Assembly: GCF_001885945.1 (NCBI RefSeq)
Contig: NZ_JXKQ01000007.1
Location: forward strand, 62,000 to 125,999
Reading direction: 5' to 3'
Length of the DNA: 64,000 nt
Source: Enterococcus hermanniensis
GTDB lineage: Bacteria; Bacillota; Bacilli; Lactobacillales; Enterococcaceae
Position 1 is the stretch's first letter. Each line of letters starts with the position of its first letter. This document shows, piece after piece, positions 53,193-62,620 of the stretch. Below the pieces are notes generated by a model. It worked only from the letters and a program-made list of their open reading frames with translations. It was not told where the DNA came from and made no database searches. The position numbers and the translations under genes are program-made.

Positions 53193-54209
53193 CTAGCCTA
53201 GAAGAAATCCTTCTTTTAAAGAATCTTTCGGATCCACTAAAAAGGAATTATACCCAGTGACATATGCTGATCCAGTGACCCGTGGAATAATTGCTTTGTA
53301 CCCGCCCACTTCTGCTTCCGCAACAATCTCACCTTTGAATTTTGTGCATAAAATACTTTCATAAACAAAAGTATCTCCGACTTTCATTTCACCTTTACCA
53401 TAAAGCGTTGCCAATTTTGCACTCGTCCCTGTACCACAAGGAGAACGATCCACTTGACCATCACCAAAAACAACCACATTCTGATACGTTGCATCTGGGC
53501 TAGTAGCCGGTCCATAAAATTCAACCAAGTCCACGGTTTGAATATGTTCCAATGTCGGATGTTTGACATCAATTTGATCATTGATTGCTTCACGAATGAT
53601 TATTCCTAAATCATTGAACTTTGAGGCATTTTCTGGTTTGATTTCTAAACCAACAGACGAAGCTGGCAAAATGGCAAAGAAACTTCCACCGAAAGAAATA
53701 TCTAGTGTGATTTCCCCGATATTTGGAACATCAACTTTTACATTTTCTTTATATAGAAAAGATTCTACATTTTCAAAAGAGACTGCTTCTGCAGAATAGT
53801 CTTCATCTAAATGAACGGTTCCTCTAACAATTCCCGCTGGAGTATCTTGTACTACTTTTACTTCACGGTCACCTTCTGCTACTTCAACCCAACCTTGTTC
53901 TACGGCCGCAGTCATAGCAGCGATCGTATTATGTCCACACATATTTAAATAACCACCTGAATCCATAAAGATAATGCCATAATCCGCTTCTTCATGAATG
54001 GGTTCCGTGATAAAAGCTCCAAACATATCCCGATGTCCACGGGGTTCTAACATCAACATCTTGCGTAAATTGTCTGCTTTCGTTTCTAAATAAGCACGTT
54101 TATCCGCCATTGTTTCGCCAGGAAATTTAGGAATTCCACCAATAATTAAACGTGCAGCTTCACCTGCTGTATGGGTATCAATTGCTGAAATCATTTTTGA
54201 TACTTTCAT
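53193..54209 (-). CDS. prdF: Proline racemase
   Basis: A 338-residue enzyme that interconverts L- and D-proline without cofactor. The two catalytic Cys are in LNMCGHNTIAA and DRSPCGTGTSAKLA; SAIDTHTAGEAARLI opens the protein as in known proline racemases. It feeds D-proline to the PrdAB reductase in the same operon. Hydroxyproline epimerase is the close alternative, made unlikely by the context. Confidence 0.95.
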   Translation of the reverse strand: MKVSKMISAIDTHTAGEAARLIIGGIPKFPGETMADKRAYLETKADNLRKMLMLEPRGHRDMFGAFITEPIHEEADYGIIFMDSGGYLNMCGHNTIAAMTAAVEQGWVEVAEGDREVKVVQDTPAGIVRGTVHLDEDYSAEAVSFENVESFLYKENVKVDVPNIGEITLDISFGGSFFAILPASSVGLEIKPENASKFNDLGIIIREAINDQIDVKHPTLEHIQTVDLVEFYGPATSPDATYQNVVVFGDGQVDRSPCGTGTSAKLATLYGKGEMKVGDTFVYESILCTKFKGEIVAEAEVGGYKAIIPRVTGSAYVTGYNSFLVDPKDSLKEGFLLG

Positions 54210-54290
54210 GATTGTCCTCCTTATTGAGCATAACTATCTGAACATACAATTCATTTACATTTCTTGTTAGTCCTTATACATCTCTTCCGA

Positions 54291-54770
54291 TCACTTTGGT
54301 CTTTGATTGTCTTTCCTCATTTTCAACTTTATTGAAGCTAGTGCTATGGCTGCATCGCGTGGATCAATTGTATTTTCACCTACAACTTCCGTCTCAATTC
54401 CGTTTTTAGATTTATTAAAATCCAATACATGTTTCGTAAATTCATTTTCGACTACAAACTTCGCTTGTGTACCAATGAACTTGAGACCAACCACGCTTAT
54501 ATTTCGGCAACCAATTTCTTCTAGCATATTGGCAAAGTCAATATCAGAATTGCCCCAACCATCTGTTGAGGCGATTACACCATTTGTCCGCATGCCTGCT
54601 AACCAAGCAGCAGTTCGCTGCCCGACTAAATATTTCATTGCATTGCTTTGTGGTGTACCGACGATTATGATCCCTTGAAAATCAATATCAGGATCTTTTC
54701 CCAAAAGATCTACCAACGGATCTTGAAAATGATGTAATGATGTTTCTTTTGTTGATGGACCTATTCCCAT
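54291..54770 (-). CDS. prdE: PrdE, homologue of the PrdA C-terminal (pyruvoyl) part
   Basis: A 159-residue protein that matches the part of PrdA after its cleavage site: MGIGPSTKETSLHHFQDPLV against CIGPASKETSRHYWREPLV, then ASTDGWGNSDIDFANMLEEIG against TTEGFGNNHIDFASHIEEIG. The Cys that becomes the pyruvoyl group in PrdA is replaced by Met-Gly here, so it cannot form that cofactor. It likely forms a complex with PrdD. Follows prdD by 26 bases. Confidence 0.88.
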   Translation of the reverse strand: MGIGPSTKETSLHHFQDPLVDLLGKDPDIDFQGIIIVGTPQSNAMKYLVGQRTAAWLAGMRTNGVIASTDGWGNSDIDFANMLEEIGCRNISVVGLKFIGTQAKFVVENEFTKHVLDFNKSKNGIETEVVGENTIDPRDAAIALASIKLKMRKDNQRPK

Positions 54771-54796
54771 GATGCCACCACCTATTTCTTATTTAG

Positions 54797-55534
54797 TTAA
54801 ACCATCGAGCGAATAGCTCCATCTCGATATTCATTTGCAGATAAAAAGATCGGCATATTATTCATGTCTATAATCGAAATCCCTCCCGTAAAGCCGCTAG
54901 GCTCATTCGGGTAAAGTAGCATATCATACATTGCTCCTTGGCCAGCCACTTGTTTTACTAAAGTAACTTTTGGTTTTCCTGGATGAACGTTATCTTCATA
55001 GACATGAATTTCATTTGCATCTTTACCGTCCAACAGCTTCAAACTTTCTCGTATTTCTTGAATATACTTGTCTACGATGGCAAACATTTTAAGACAAAGC
55101 CCACGATTAAAAGGAGTCCCCTTTTTAGCTAGAAGATCTACCAAAATGATGGTGTCTTCTGCTTTAGGCGTCCCTGCTCGATTCAATACTAAATGATCAC
55201 GCAATACACCTTCAGAAGAACCAAATTCGTGCATTTGTTCTCCTTCTTCAATTGCTCCAGTCATGACGACCGAAACTCCTGTTAGCGTATGCGTGATCCC
55301 GGTTCCCAACACACCTAGCACTTTCGTAGAAATCGGAATGATATCCATGATCGTGTTCGTTTCAATCTCTTGTTGATGTGGTGGAAGTAATCGAATCGTC
55401 AGCTTCTGAATAGCGGCGTCTTCACAGTCAAAGTCCTGCTTAATTTGCAAACGATCTGGAGATAGTTGGAAACGATCTCCCAAAATAACCTCTTGCATAT
55501 GAAAAACTTTGATCTTTAAAGTCTCGCCTTGCAT
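54797..55534 (-). CDS. prdD: PrdD, homologue of the PrdA central region
   Basis: A 245-residue protein matching PrdA before the cleavage site: EFGSSEGVLRDHLVLNRAGTPKAED against EFGSSEGELDRNIMWGRPGAPEKGE, and GQGAMYDMLLYPNEPSG. It ends EYRDGAIRSMV, which aligns with VLDGGIHALT just before the Cys of PrdA. Together with PrdE it makes a split PrdA-like protein. Function not settled; assembly or pyruvoyl maturation is possible. Confidence 0.88.
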   Translation of the reverse strand: MQGETLKIKVFHMQEVILGDRFQLSPDRLQIKQDFDCEDAAIQKLTIRLLPPHQQEIETNTIMDIIPISTKVLGVLGTGITHTLTGVSVVMTGAIEEGEQMHEFGSSEGVLRDHLVLNRAGTPKAEDTIILVDLLAKKGTPFNRGLCLKMFAIVDKYIQEIRESLKLLDGKDANEIHVYEDNVHPGKPKVTLVKQVAGQGAMYDMLLYPNEPSGFTGGISIIDMNNMPIFLSANEYRDGAIRSMV

Positions 55535-55617
55535 TAATCACACCTACTTTCAGCAGAAATAGTAGTTAATAAGTAGTATCCTTAGAAAAATACTACTTAT
55601 TAAATTACTCTTTTGAT

Positions 55618-56343
55618 TTAGACGTGGGCAATGTATTCATAAGGTAATGGAACAATTTTCCCTGGCGTTTCGATTTTAACTAATTCTTCTAATGTATCTT
55701 TCAAAATACCTGTTTGCATTTCAATGTTATGAGGTTCTCCAGCATTCGCTCCCATTGGCACGCGTGGTGCTACAGCACGCGGTGTACCATTTTGACGAAC
55801 AACTGGTGGTAATGCTGCGATTAAAATAGTAGGAATCCCGGCTTCCTCAATAGCTCTCTGCACGATCACGGCAGTTCTATGACAGGTTCCTCAGCCAGCG
55901 GTCAATACGACGGCGTCGACTTCTTCTTCTAATAATTTTTTAGCAATTTCAGGTCCGGTTACATCGTGGAAAGCATCTTGGTCTCCACCACCACCCATAA
56001 AGGCATAGTGTACAGGTGCAGATTCTTTGATAAATCCTTCTGCTGCTAATTCATGCAAACGATCAATCGGGAACATGGAATTAATGTCACGGTTGGCATC
56101 CGCATTATCATATCCTCCATGAGAAACCATCAACTCATCGACTGTAGCTGTATCTGGAACCTCACGGAAGGTCGTATCTCCTGCTAAATTGAATCGTTTA
56201 TCTGTTTTTAAGTGAACACCTGCAGCAGTTGCTAATGCTACACGCATTTCTTTAAGCTCTTTTTTGACCGGTGTAAAGACAGATTTCGGTGTAATTGGTA
56301 CGAAAATTTCTGACTGTAACCCTTCAAAGACTGTTAAGCCCAT
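55618..56343 (-). CDS. prdB: D-proline reductase selenoprotein PrdB
   Basis: Read through an in-frame TGA (codon at 55893-55891), the frame gives 241 residues with selenocysteine at 151 in the motif AG-U-GTCHRTA, the conserved PrdB active site. The N-terminal part (MGLTVFEGLQSEIFVPITPKSVF, GGGGDQDAFHDVTGPE) and the C-terminal NIEMQTGILKDTLE fit the family. Selenocysteine attacks the alpha carbon of D-proline, which is bound to the pyruvoyl group of PrdA, to yield 5-aminovalerate. Standard translation splits this gene in two. Confidence 0.95.
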
Positions 56344-56345
56344 GT

Positions 56346-56651
56346 TTAATTCTCCTCTCTTGTTTCTTCACGTTTTTTTCTGGCTTCAACTCGACGACGT
56401 TCATGCTCGTAAATGGCTGTTTTATAATGCTCATCGGGCTCTTCTGCCAGGACTTCTGGATAGGTCATTAAAAACCCAACTTCTTGACCGATTTCTAAAT
56501 CATATTCAGAAATGATCATTCGACGTGGTACTTTTAACTGGCCCAAACGACCTTTCAAGTCGATCGTTACACTAGCATCAAACAATTCTACAATGATGCC
56601 TTCAAACATTTGTTCCGTCGAAATGTATTTGAGTTTGTTTATTCCATCCAT
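56346..56651 (-). CDS. Small protein between prdA and prdB
   Basis: A 101-residue protein (MDGINKLKYISTEQMFEGIIVELFDASVTIDLKGRLGQLKVPRRM, then a charged RRRVEARKKREE tail). A protein of this size and place is found in clostridial prd operons between prdA and prdB. The ATG at 56651 has AAGGTG; the long upstream frame overlaps prdA and is rejected. The fold looks like a small beta-barrel; role unknown. Confidence 0.8.
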   Translation of the reverse strand: MDGINKLKYISTEQMFEGIIVELFDASVTIDLKGRLGQLKVPRRMIISEYDLEIGQEVGFLMTYPEVLAEEPDEHYKTAIYEHERRRVEARKKREETREEN

Positions 56652-56661
56652 ATGATTCACC

Positions 56662-58566
56662 TTATTCTTCGATTTCGTAAATTTCTTGCCGCTTCTTACT
56701 TTTTGGTAAGCTTTGTTCATTAGGCGCTAATTCAATTTTCTTACCAGTTGTTTTTTCGATGATTTCAATGTTGTTCAATTTAACATTTGGATTCCATTTA
56801 CGTTCAGCAGCTTTGATTGTTCCGCCGCCCATCAATGTTTTTAACATTGCTAAATCACGAATCGCGTCTTCTTTACATAGCGTATTATTTGATAAGATCT
56901 CATTTTCGATCCCTTGTTTTGATTTGTTATTATCAACCATGGCGATCATTTCTGGGTTACCTACCACTAACGCACCTTGAATCGCTGAATAAGAATCACC
57001 AACAACTTTAATACCACGTTTACCGATTTCTTCGATATGCGACGCAAAGTCAATATGGTTGTTACCAAATCCTTCAGTTGTAACAATTGCGCCATCAACA
57101 TCCATGGCTTCAATCGTCATTCCTAAACGTTTCGAAACATAATATTTTTCAGTATTTGCTTGAGGAGAACCTACAAACATGACACCAACTAAATCAATTT
57201 CTTCATCTTCCATGGCTTCACGTACTAATGGTTCTCTCCAGTAGTGACGAGAAGTTTCTTTCGATGCTGGTCCAATACATGTCAATGCGTGGATCCCACC
57301 ATCTAATACTTCAGTTGGAGCCAACATAATTGGTAAATTACCCAGGTCTACATTTGGTTTTGCCCCTAATGTCCCAACTGGTTCAATAGGCATGATCAAA
57401 TTGTCATGCATAGCTCCTTGACCCATGATTTCTTTGATAATAACGACACGTTTATTACCAATACGGCGTTTTTGTACGATTTCATCTTGTTCTACCACTA
57501 GAGATTCATCGGCCTTTTTCACAGCTTCACGAATTTCTTGTGTAATATAGTCAGATGCTTTATGAGCAGCTAATGGTCCTGGACGTTCCATATTCGCGCC
57601 TTCTTTGATCATTACTTGTGTTTTGATAAATATTTCGCCTTTTTCAGGTGCTCCAGGACGCCCCCACATAATGTTACGATCTAATTCACCTTCGGATGAC
57701 CCGAATTCTCCGATCTGCACACCTGTAGCGTCTGTTCCTGTAAGAACCATAACGACACCATCTAAAACACGCGTAACGCCATGGCCGATATCTGCGCCAT
57801 CAACTTTAGCTGCGATTGGTTGTACGTCCATGATTGTTTCACTATATTCGTTGTATCTATCTGGTGTAATGATTTCAAACGTCATGCTTTCCACTAACTC
57901 TTCTAATTCCGCTGCTTCTGCACACATGTCTTCCATCTTACGTAGAATAAGAGTAGTTCCTTCGATCTTCGTTTCATCGCCAAAGACAACTTTGTCAATC
58001 TTCATATAGTCACGACGAACAGAACGAATAACTTTCTCTTCTACTTTTACTTCTGATTCAGTAAGTGCTGGACTTTTTGCAGCTGTTGCTTCTTCCATTG
58101 GCGTTGGAGTCGGTACTGGCATTGTTGGTGCAACACCCATTTGACCAGCTACAGACAATGGCAATTCTAAATCAATTCCACGTCCTTCTGCGATATGGAT
58201 CTTGATTGTTTGTGCATTTCCCATTGGTGCAACAGGTGCGACTGGCGCAACTGGCGTAGGAATTGCTTGTTCAACAACTGGCGCTTGCTCTTCACTTGCT
58301 TCTTCAGTAGCTTCAGAAACACCATCAAGTAATTCTTTTGTTAATGGAACCAACGCATCCGTGGTTTTTTTTAATGTGGTACCAAGTACTTGTTCGATTT
58401 TTAACGCGTCATCAGGGATTTCTAACAATCCTGAATCCTCTAAATCGGGGAAGATCGCTGGATCTTCTAAATCATCTGGTGCGATTACTTTGCCTGCTTC
58501 TGCACGGCAACATAATACTGCAGGATCTTTGGCATGTTCTTTAGCAGTTTCTGCTGTAATAGACAT
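56662..58566 (-). CDS. prdA: D-proline reductase proprotein PrdA
   Basis: A 634-residue precursor. A short Cys-containing head, an acidic/proline-rich linker (EEAS..VVEQAIPTPVAPVAPVAP), then the PrdA core. The self-cleavage site is HALT-CIGPASKETS near residue 419, where Cys becomes the pyruvoyl group that binds D-proline. The head AVLCCRAEAG is a possible metal or redox site. It acts with PrdB. AGGAGG before the ATG. Intact and of usual length. Confidence 0.95.
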   Translation of the reverse strand: MSITAETAKEHAKDPAVLCCRAEAGKVIAPDDLEDPAIFPDLEDSGLLEIPDDALKIEQVLGTTLKKTTDALVPLTKELLDGVSEATEEASEEQAPVVEQAIPTPVAPVAPVAPMGNAQTIKIHIAEGRGIDLELPLSVAGQMGVAPTMPVPTPTPMEEATAAKSPALTESEVKVEEKVIRSVRRDYMKIDKVVFGDETKIEGTTLILRKMEDMCAEAAELEELVESMTFEIITPDRYNEYSETIMDVQPIAAKVDGADIGHGVTRVLDGVVMVLTGTDATGVQIGEFGSSEGELDRNIMWGRPGAPEKGEIFIKTQVMIKEGANMERPGPLAAHKASDYITQEIREAVKKADESLVVEQDEIVQKRRIGNKRVVIIKEIMGQGAMHDNLIMPIEPVGTLGAKPNVDLGNLPIMLAPTEVLDGGIHALTCIGPASKETSRHYWREPLVREAMEDEEIDLVGVMFVGSPQANTEKYYVSKRLGMTIEAMDVDGAIVTTEGFGNNHIDFASHIEEIGKRGIKVVGDSYSAIQGALVVGNPEMIAMVDNNKSKQGIENEILSNNTLCKEDAIRDLAMLKTLMGGGTIKAAERKWNPNVKLNNIEIIEKTTGKKIELAPNEQSLPKSKKRQEIYEIEE

Positions 58567-58592
58567 TCGTTAATTCCTCCTAAATTTTCAAG

Positions 58593-59882
58593 TTAATTTG
58601 TAGGTAATTTACGATATAGTCTGTGACCATCTGCCCGCAGTACATGATCTGTATGATGATAAACCGGAACTCCTAACCTAGGAGCTACACCCATTACGGT
58701 GTTCGTTCAATCGGAACAAGATCCAGTCATTACTACTTCTGCTCCTTGTTTTTTTAACGACAGAACAGTTTGAGCTTGACCTGGACAAATACCTGGCAAG
58801 GCACATCTATATCTTCCATTTACTTCTACCATCCGCTTACATCTTTCAGCGGCGACAACTTCTGCACCCATATTGTTAGCAATTTCAGTCATCCGTTCAG
58901 CAGAACCTCCACATTCACAGATCAAAAGACCGACTTTACGACTTTCTTGAGGGAATGGCATTGCGACTAATACACCACCACTTGTTTTAGTGATTGGTGT
59001 GATCTCGTCCCCGCTTCTTCCTGTCATTGGTCCACCGATTACGATTTCACCGTGAGGTTCAACATAACCTCCGACATTATTAATCAATGTTTTGACCGGA
59101 GTTCCAATCGGAACATCAACAAAGACCGTTTCTTTTTGTTTCACACGACCAGAAACAGTTACATCTTTATCGATAAATGGCTTATGATCTTCAATCGCTT
59201 CTACGATTCGTTTGATCGTTTCCACATTATCAATCACAGCGCCAACTTCAGTCGGAAGTTGCCCTGGTTCTAAAACGATGTCCATAACTTCACGTACGAT
59301 CATCCGTTCATCTCCGGCCGGATAAATATCCGGTAATTGATAAACATCTAATGTTGGTTCACTATCAACCGCTTTTAGGAGTCGCGTGATCAATGCACGG
59401 TGTTTACCTTTTACAGCGATCACACCTTTTGGTGCTTTAGTCATCTCCATGCAATATTTCATTCCACGAATCAATTGATCAATATGTTCGTTCATTTGTT
59501 TGACGTTATGAACAAGTAATGCTTCGCACTCTGCGCCATTCGCAATAAAAACGCCTTCAGGAATCTCACATGCTAATTTCAAAAAGGTTGGAAAACCTGC
59601 TCCACCAGCACCAACAATCCCAGCATTTTCAACTGCTTTGATTGGATTATCTGTTTCGATAATCGGTAAATAGGTCGAAAAATCTTGTTCTTCATCAATT
59701 GTTAAAACAATATTATCTCCATCTACATCAATTACTCGTCCAGCAAAACTTGCATGTATATTAGCCCCTAATCCATTCGGTTCAGCCATCAATTGTCCTC
59801 GCTGCACATGATCGCCAGCATTTACAATTGCTTTACAAGGAGCGCCGACATGTTGTTTTAATGGTATAAGAATTTGTGTCAA
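58593..59882 (-). CDS. prdC: PrdC, RnfC-like electron transfer selenoprotein
   Basis: A 429-residue protein once the TGA at 58709-58707 is read as selenocysteine 392 (CSD-U-TNTVMG). After it 37 more residues run to TAA at 58595-58593. The N-terminal part is RnfC-like (biotinyl/lipoyl-like fold, VGAGGAGFPTFLKL, NGAECEALLVHN), and the C-terminal part has many Cys (CECGG, CKRM, CALPGICPG, GSCSDU). The CxxU pair is a redox site. It is thought to pass electrons from NADH or ferredoxin to PrdAB. TTG start with AGGAGG. A hairpin CUCCUA-GGU-UAGGAG lies about 22 bases after the UGA and could be the SECIS. Confidence 0.9.
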
Positions 59883-60214
59883 TTTATTTCACCTCCTGAC
59901 TTTTACAATTGTTCGAACTTGAGCAAATTAGCCACCCTTAGTTCAAGTAAATAATATCACAATCATTTAGCTTTCGAAAGTTAATTAGTTATAAACTTGG
60001 TATTTTTTAATTAAAAAATTGTTTTCTAATACTAAAATAAATATCGTAAGTAAATTTATTATTTATTAATACACTTGACTATTCCCATTTAAAATATTGA
60101 TAAATCAACATTTAATTCCTTGAAACATCAATCCTATTTATACCTATTATAATTTACAACGACAAAAAAATCATTCGTGCCTAATATATACCCAGTTTAT
60201 AAACGTTATTTAAA

Positions 60215-60229
60215 TGATACTTATTCTCA
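60215..60229. promoter_or_regulatory. Fur-box-like 7-1-7 site
   Basis: TGATACTTATTCTCA differs at two symmetric positions from the Bacillus-type TGATAATNATTATCA. It lies upstream of prdC and after the terminator of the peptide transporter. Confidence 0.4.
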
Positions 60230-60233
60230 TTTA

Positions 60234-60249
60234 TAGAAATCGTTTTCTA
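60234..60249. promoter_or_regulatory. cre-like site upstream of prdC
   Basis: TAGAAATCGTTTTCTA is a near-palindrome of the CcpA type, about 350 bases before prdC. CcpA control of prd genes is known in Clostridioides; here it is inference. Confidence 0.4.
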
Positions 60250-60296
60250 TTTAATAATAATAAAAATTAACTTTATTAATTCATTCACTTTAATAT

Positions 60297-60331
60297 AAAA
60301 AGCTCTTATCTCAATTGAGATAAGAGCTTTA
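60297..60331 (-). terminator. Terminator of the peptide transporter gene
   Basis: AAAGCTCTTATCTCA and TGAGATAAGAGCTTT arms, nearly perfect, TTTTA on the minus strand. Confidence 0.85.
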
Positions 60332-60338
60332 ATCGTTT

Positions 60339-61697
60339 TTACTCTGCTGTTTCTAATTTATCAAGTGATTTACTACCAAACCATAAAATAATTCCTAGTA
60401 CGATTACAACGGCAGCTAAAATCCCATAACCCATTTGAAATTTCGCCGGATCTGCCGTCTCTAAAACGGCATAGATTACTGGATAAATCATTTGAGAGAA
60501 GAATACTGCGATTGTCCAAACCCCTAAAAGTAAGCCCATTAATTTAGCTGGTGCTAATTTAGCAATGAATGAATTTCCTAATGGAGAGAAAACCATCTCA
60601 CCAACAGACATTAATAAACTTACTAATGCAAGCCATAAAATCCCCGTGTGTCCATTACCGACTCTATCTGCAAGTACCATTACAACATAAGAGATACCCA
60701 CTAAAATCATTCCTAAAGCCGTCTTCTTAAACATACTCATATCGCCTTTAGGACGAGCAGCTAATTTTGTCCACAAACGTCCTAGAACTGGTCCTAAAAC
60801 AATACAAGTCAAAGCGTTCATCGAATCAAAGTACGAAGTAGGCACTTTGAAACTGCCGATCGTCCAATTTGCTCGCTCGATAAATCCAGCGCCGTCACCG
60901 TAACCAAAGTAGAAATACGCGGGCATATATGCTAGATACCAAACAGTCCAGAAAGCAACAGAGAATAGAGTAACTAAAATAATTGCAACAATTCGTTTTT
61001 TATCGCCCGAAGTTAATTTCGTATCTGCCGCATCATCAGCTTTTTTACCTGCTGATTCAAATTGACGTTGATCCACTTTGAATGGTTTTTTTCCTGCTTC
61101 ACCTAAAGAACGGCTATTGAAGATAAACCAAAGTGCATCAACTAACAAAAGAATACCGCAGATCAAAAATACAAAGTTAAAGCCAAAAGTCGGAATCAAT
61201 AATACTAAGAAAGTCGTTCCAATGAACGAACCGACATTCACAAATGAATATTGAATTGAGAAGGCTTCATTTAGTTCTTTTTCATCCCCAAACAACAAGG
61301 CATTTACACCTGAAAGGTTTCCTTTGAATAGTCCTGTTCCAAGTGCAACTAAAATAATCATCAGCCAAACCATACCCATAGAACTTGCTTGCCAGGCTAA
61401 CATGTATCCTAGTCCCATCATGATCATTCCGGCTGACACACATAGGCGCGGGCTTAGCCAATAATCAGCAATATAACCACCAAAAGTTGGCGTGATATAA
61501 GTTGCTGCTACAAACCAGGCAGAGATTTGCACACCTTGCGCACTAGTCATTCCTAAACCGCCCGAAGCAGCCGTTGTAGCGATCCAAATCGCTAACATAT
61601 ATTTTGCAGTATAAAAGGCACAACGTTCAAAAGTAAATCCGAGTGCACAGACGTAAAAACCAAAAGGCTTCTTTGTTTTTACCGGAGTTGTTTCCAC
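60339..61697 (-). CDS. POT family proton-dependent peptide transporter (DtpT-like)
   Basis: A 452-residue protein with twelve or more helices. Family motifs: FTFERCAFYTAKYMLAIW (ExxER-like), FGGYIADYWLSPR, GTGLFKGNLSGVNALLFGDE, and FSIQYSFVNVGSFIG. It imports di- and tripeptides with protons. GTG start with AGAGGGA. It is followed at 31 bases upstream by the proline iminopeptidase gene, so peptide uptake and proline release are likely co-transcribed. Confidence 0.9.
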   Translation of the reverse strand: METTPVKTKKPFGFYVCALGFTFERCAFYTAKYMLAIWIATTAASGGLGMTSAQGVQISAWFVAATYITPTFGGYIADYWLSPRLCVSAGMIMMGLGYMLAWQASSMGMVWLMIILVALGTGLFKGNLSGVNALLFGDEKELNEAFSIQYSFVNVGSFIGTTFLVLLIPTFGFNFVFLICGILLLVDALWFIFNSRSLGEAGKKPFKVDQRQFESAGKKADDAADTKLTSGDKKRIVAIILVTLFSVAFWTVWYLAYMPAYFYFGYGDGAGFIERANWTIGSFKVPTSYFDSMNALTCIVLGPVLGRLWTKLAARPKGDMSMFKKTALGMILVGISYVVMVLADRVGNGHTGILWLALVSLLMSVGEMVFSPLGNSFIAKLAPAKLMGLLLGVWTIAVFFSQMIYPVIYAVLETADPAKFQMGYGILAAVVIVLGIILWFGSKSLDKLETAE

Positions 61698-61727
61698 TAT
61701 TATCTTCCCTCTTTCATCAAAAAAATT

Positions 61728-62609
61728 TTAGTCATTTGCCGCTAGCCAATTTTCTAACAGCAGCATGTATTTTTCACGCTCTTCAACAAATGGCATATGC
61801 CTGCTATTTGCAAACAATTCCCATTTTGCCCCTGGAATCGCATCATACATTGTTTTAGCTACGAGTGGTGTTGATAAATCATTTGTGCCACTTGTAACAA
61901 GTGTAGGTACAGTGATTTTCTGAAGCTTTTCTGTGTAGTCGTAGCCTTGCAAGGTCCCTTCTGGAGAATACTCATTGGGTCCCCAAGCAGTGATATAACT
62001 TTCTGTTCCAGCTACTTTTTTACGCCACAAAGGTTCTGGATCATTTTGAGTAAATACTGGCGCTGCATGGCGAATCATATAACGGTCGTTGGCTGCTAAA
62101 TACGCCGGATCATCATAATTGCCGGTCTTCTCAGCTTTTGCGATCGCTAATTGATCTTCTTCAGACATAAATTTAATCATTCGATGTTGCTCTTGCGCCC
62201 AGAGTTTTGCAGAAGAAAGGGTACTTGAAAGCACCATACTTTTAATTCCCTTTGGTGCGTAATCACAAGTATAAATAATCTCCAACATGCCACCCCATGA
62301 TTGACCTAGTAAATGAACTTCATCTAATCCAAGATGTTCTCTCAAAGCGATCAATTCATTGACCCAAGTTTCTGCTGTCCAAAGATCCGGTTGTGATGGG
62401 ACCGCCGATTTTCCACATCCTAATTGATCGTACATGATGAGTTGGCGGCCATCGACTGCCAACTCATCAAGAACTTCAAAATAATTATGGGCAGAACCCG
62501 GCCCACCATGCATGAGAATCAAGGGTTTTTTATTGTCTTTTTGTTCTCCAACAATTCGATAATATGTTTTATGACCTAAATAAGGCATATAGCCTTCTTC
62601 GATTTTCAT
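61728..62609 (-). CDS. Proline iminopeptidase family alpha/beta hydrolase
   Basis: A 293-residue hydrolase. Oxyanion motif LMHGGPGSAHNYF, nucleophile elbow LLGQSWGGMLEI (Ser near residue 104), acid in SGTNDLSTP, His in ANSRHMPFVEE. The HGGPG and GQSWGG set is that of proline iminopeptidases, which free N-terminal proline from peptides. GGAGG before the ATG. It lies between the peptide transporter and the M24 peptidase. Confidence 0.92.
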   Translation of the reverse strand: MKIEEGYMPYLGHKTYYRIVGEQKDNKKPLILMHGGPGSAHNYFEVLDELAVDGRQLIMYDQLGCGKSAVPSQPDLWTAETWVNELIALREHLGLDEVHLLGQSWGGMLEIIYTCDYAPKGIKSMVLSSTLSSAKLWAQEQHRMIKFMSEEDQLAIAKAEKTGNYDDPAYLAANDRYMIRHAAPVFTQNDPEPLWRKKVAGTESYITAWGPNEYSPEGTLQGYDYTEKLQKITVPTLVTSGTNDLSTPLVAKTMYDAIPGAKWELFANSRHMPFVEEREKYMLLLENWLAAND

Positions 62610-62620
62610 ACGTTGGCCTC

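Larger units (their letters stand above)
59883..60296. promoter_or_regulatory. Regulatory region before the prd operon
   Basis: This 410-base AT-rich gap holds the prd promoter. On the minus strand TATTAT near 59950 could be a -10 box, and GG-N10-TTGC with GG at 59936-59935 and GC at 59924-59923 has sigma-54 spacing but poor wording (GGGTGG for TGGCAC). A Fur-like and a cre-like site lie at 60215-60249. No PrdR gene is in the window. Confidence 0.45.

Noticed and set aside
55618..55869. Separate small gene downstream of prdB
   Set aside because: It is the C-terminal part of prdB after the selenocysteine codon.
59922..59936. Sigma-54 promoter for prdC
   Set aside because: GG and GC have the right distance, but the -24 wording is poor and a sigma-A -10 box lies close by; kept only as a note.
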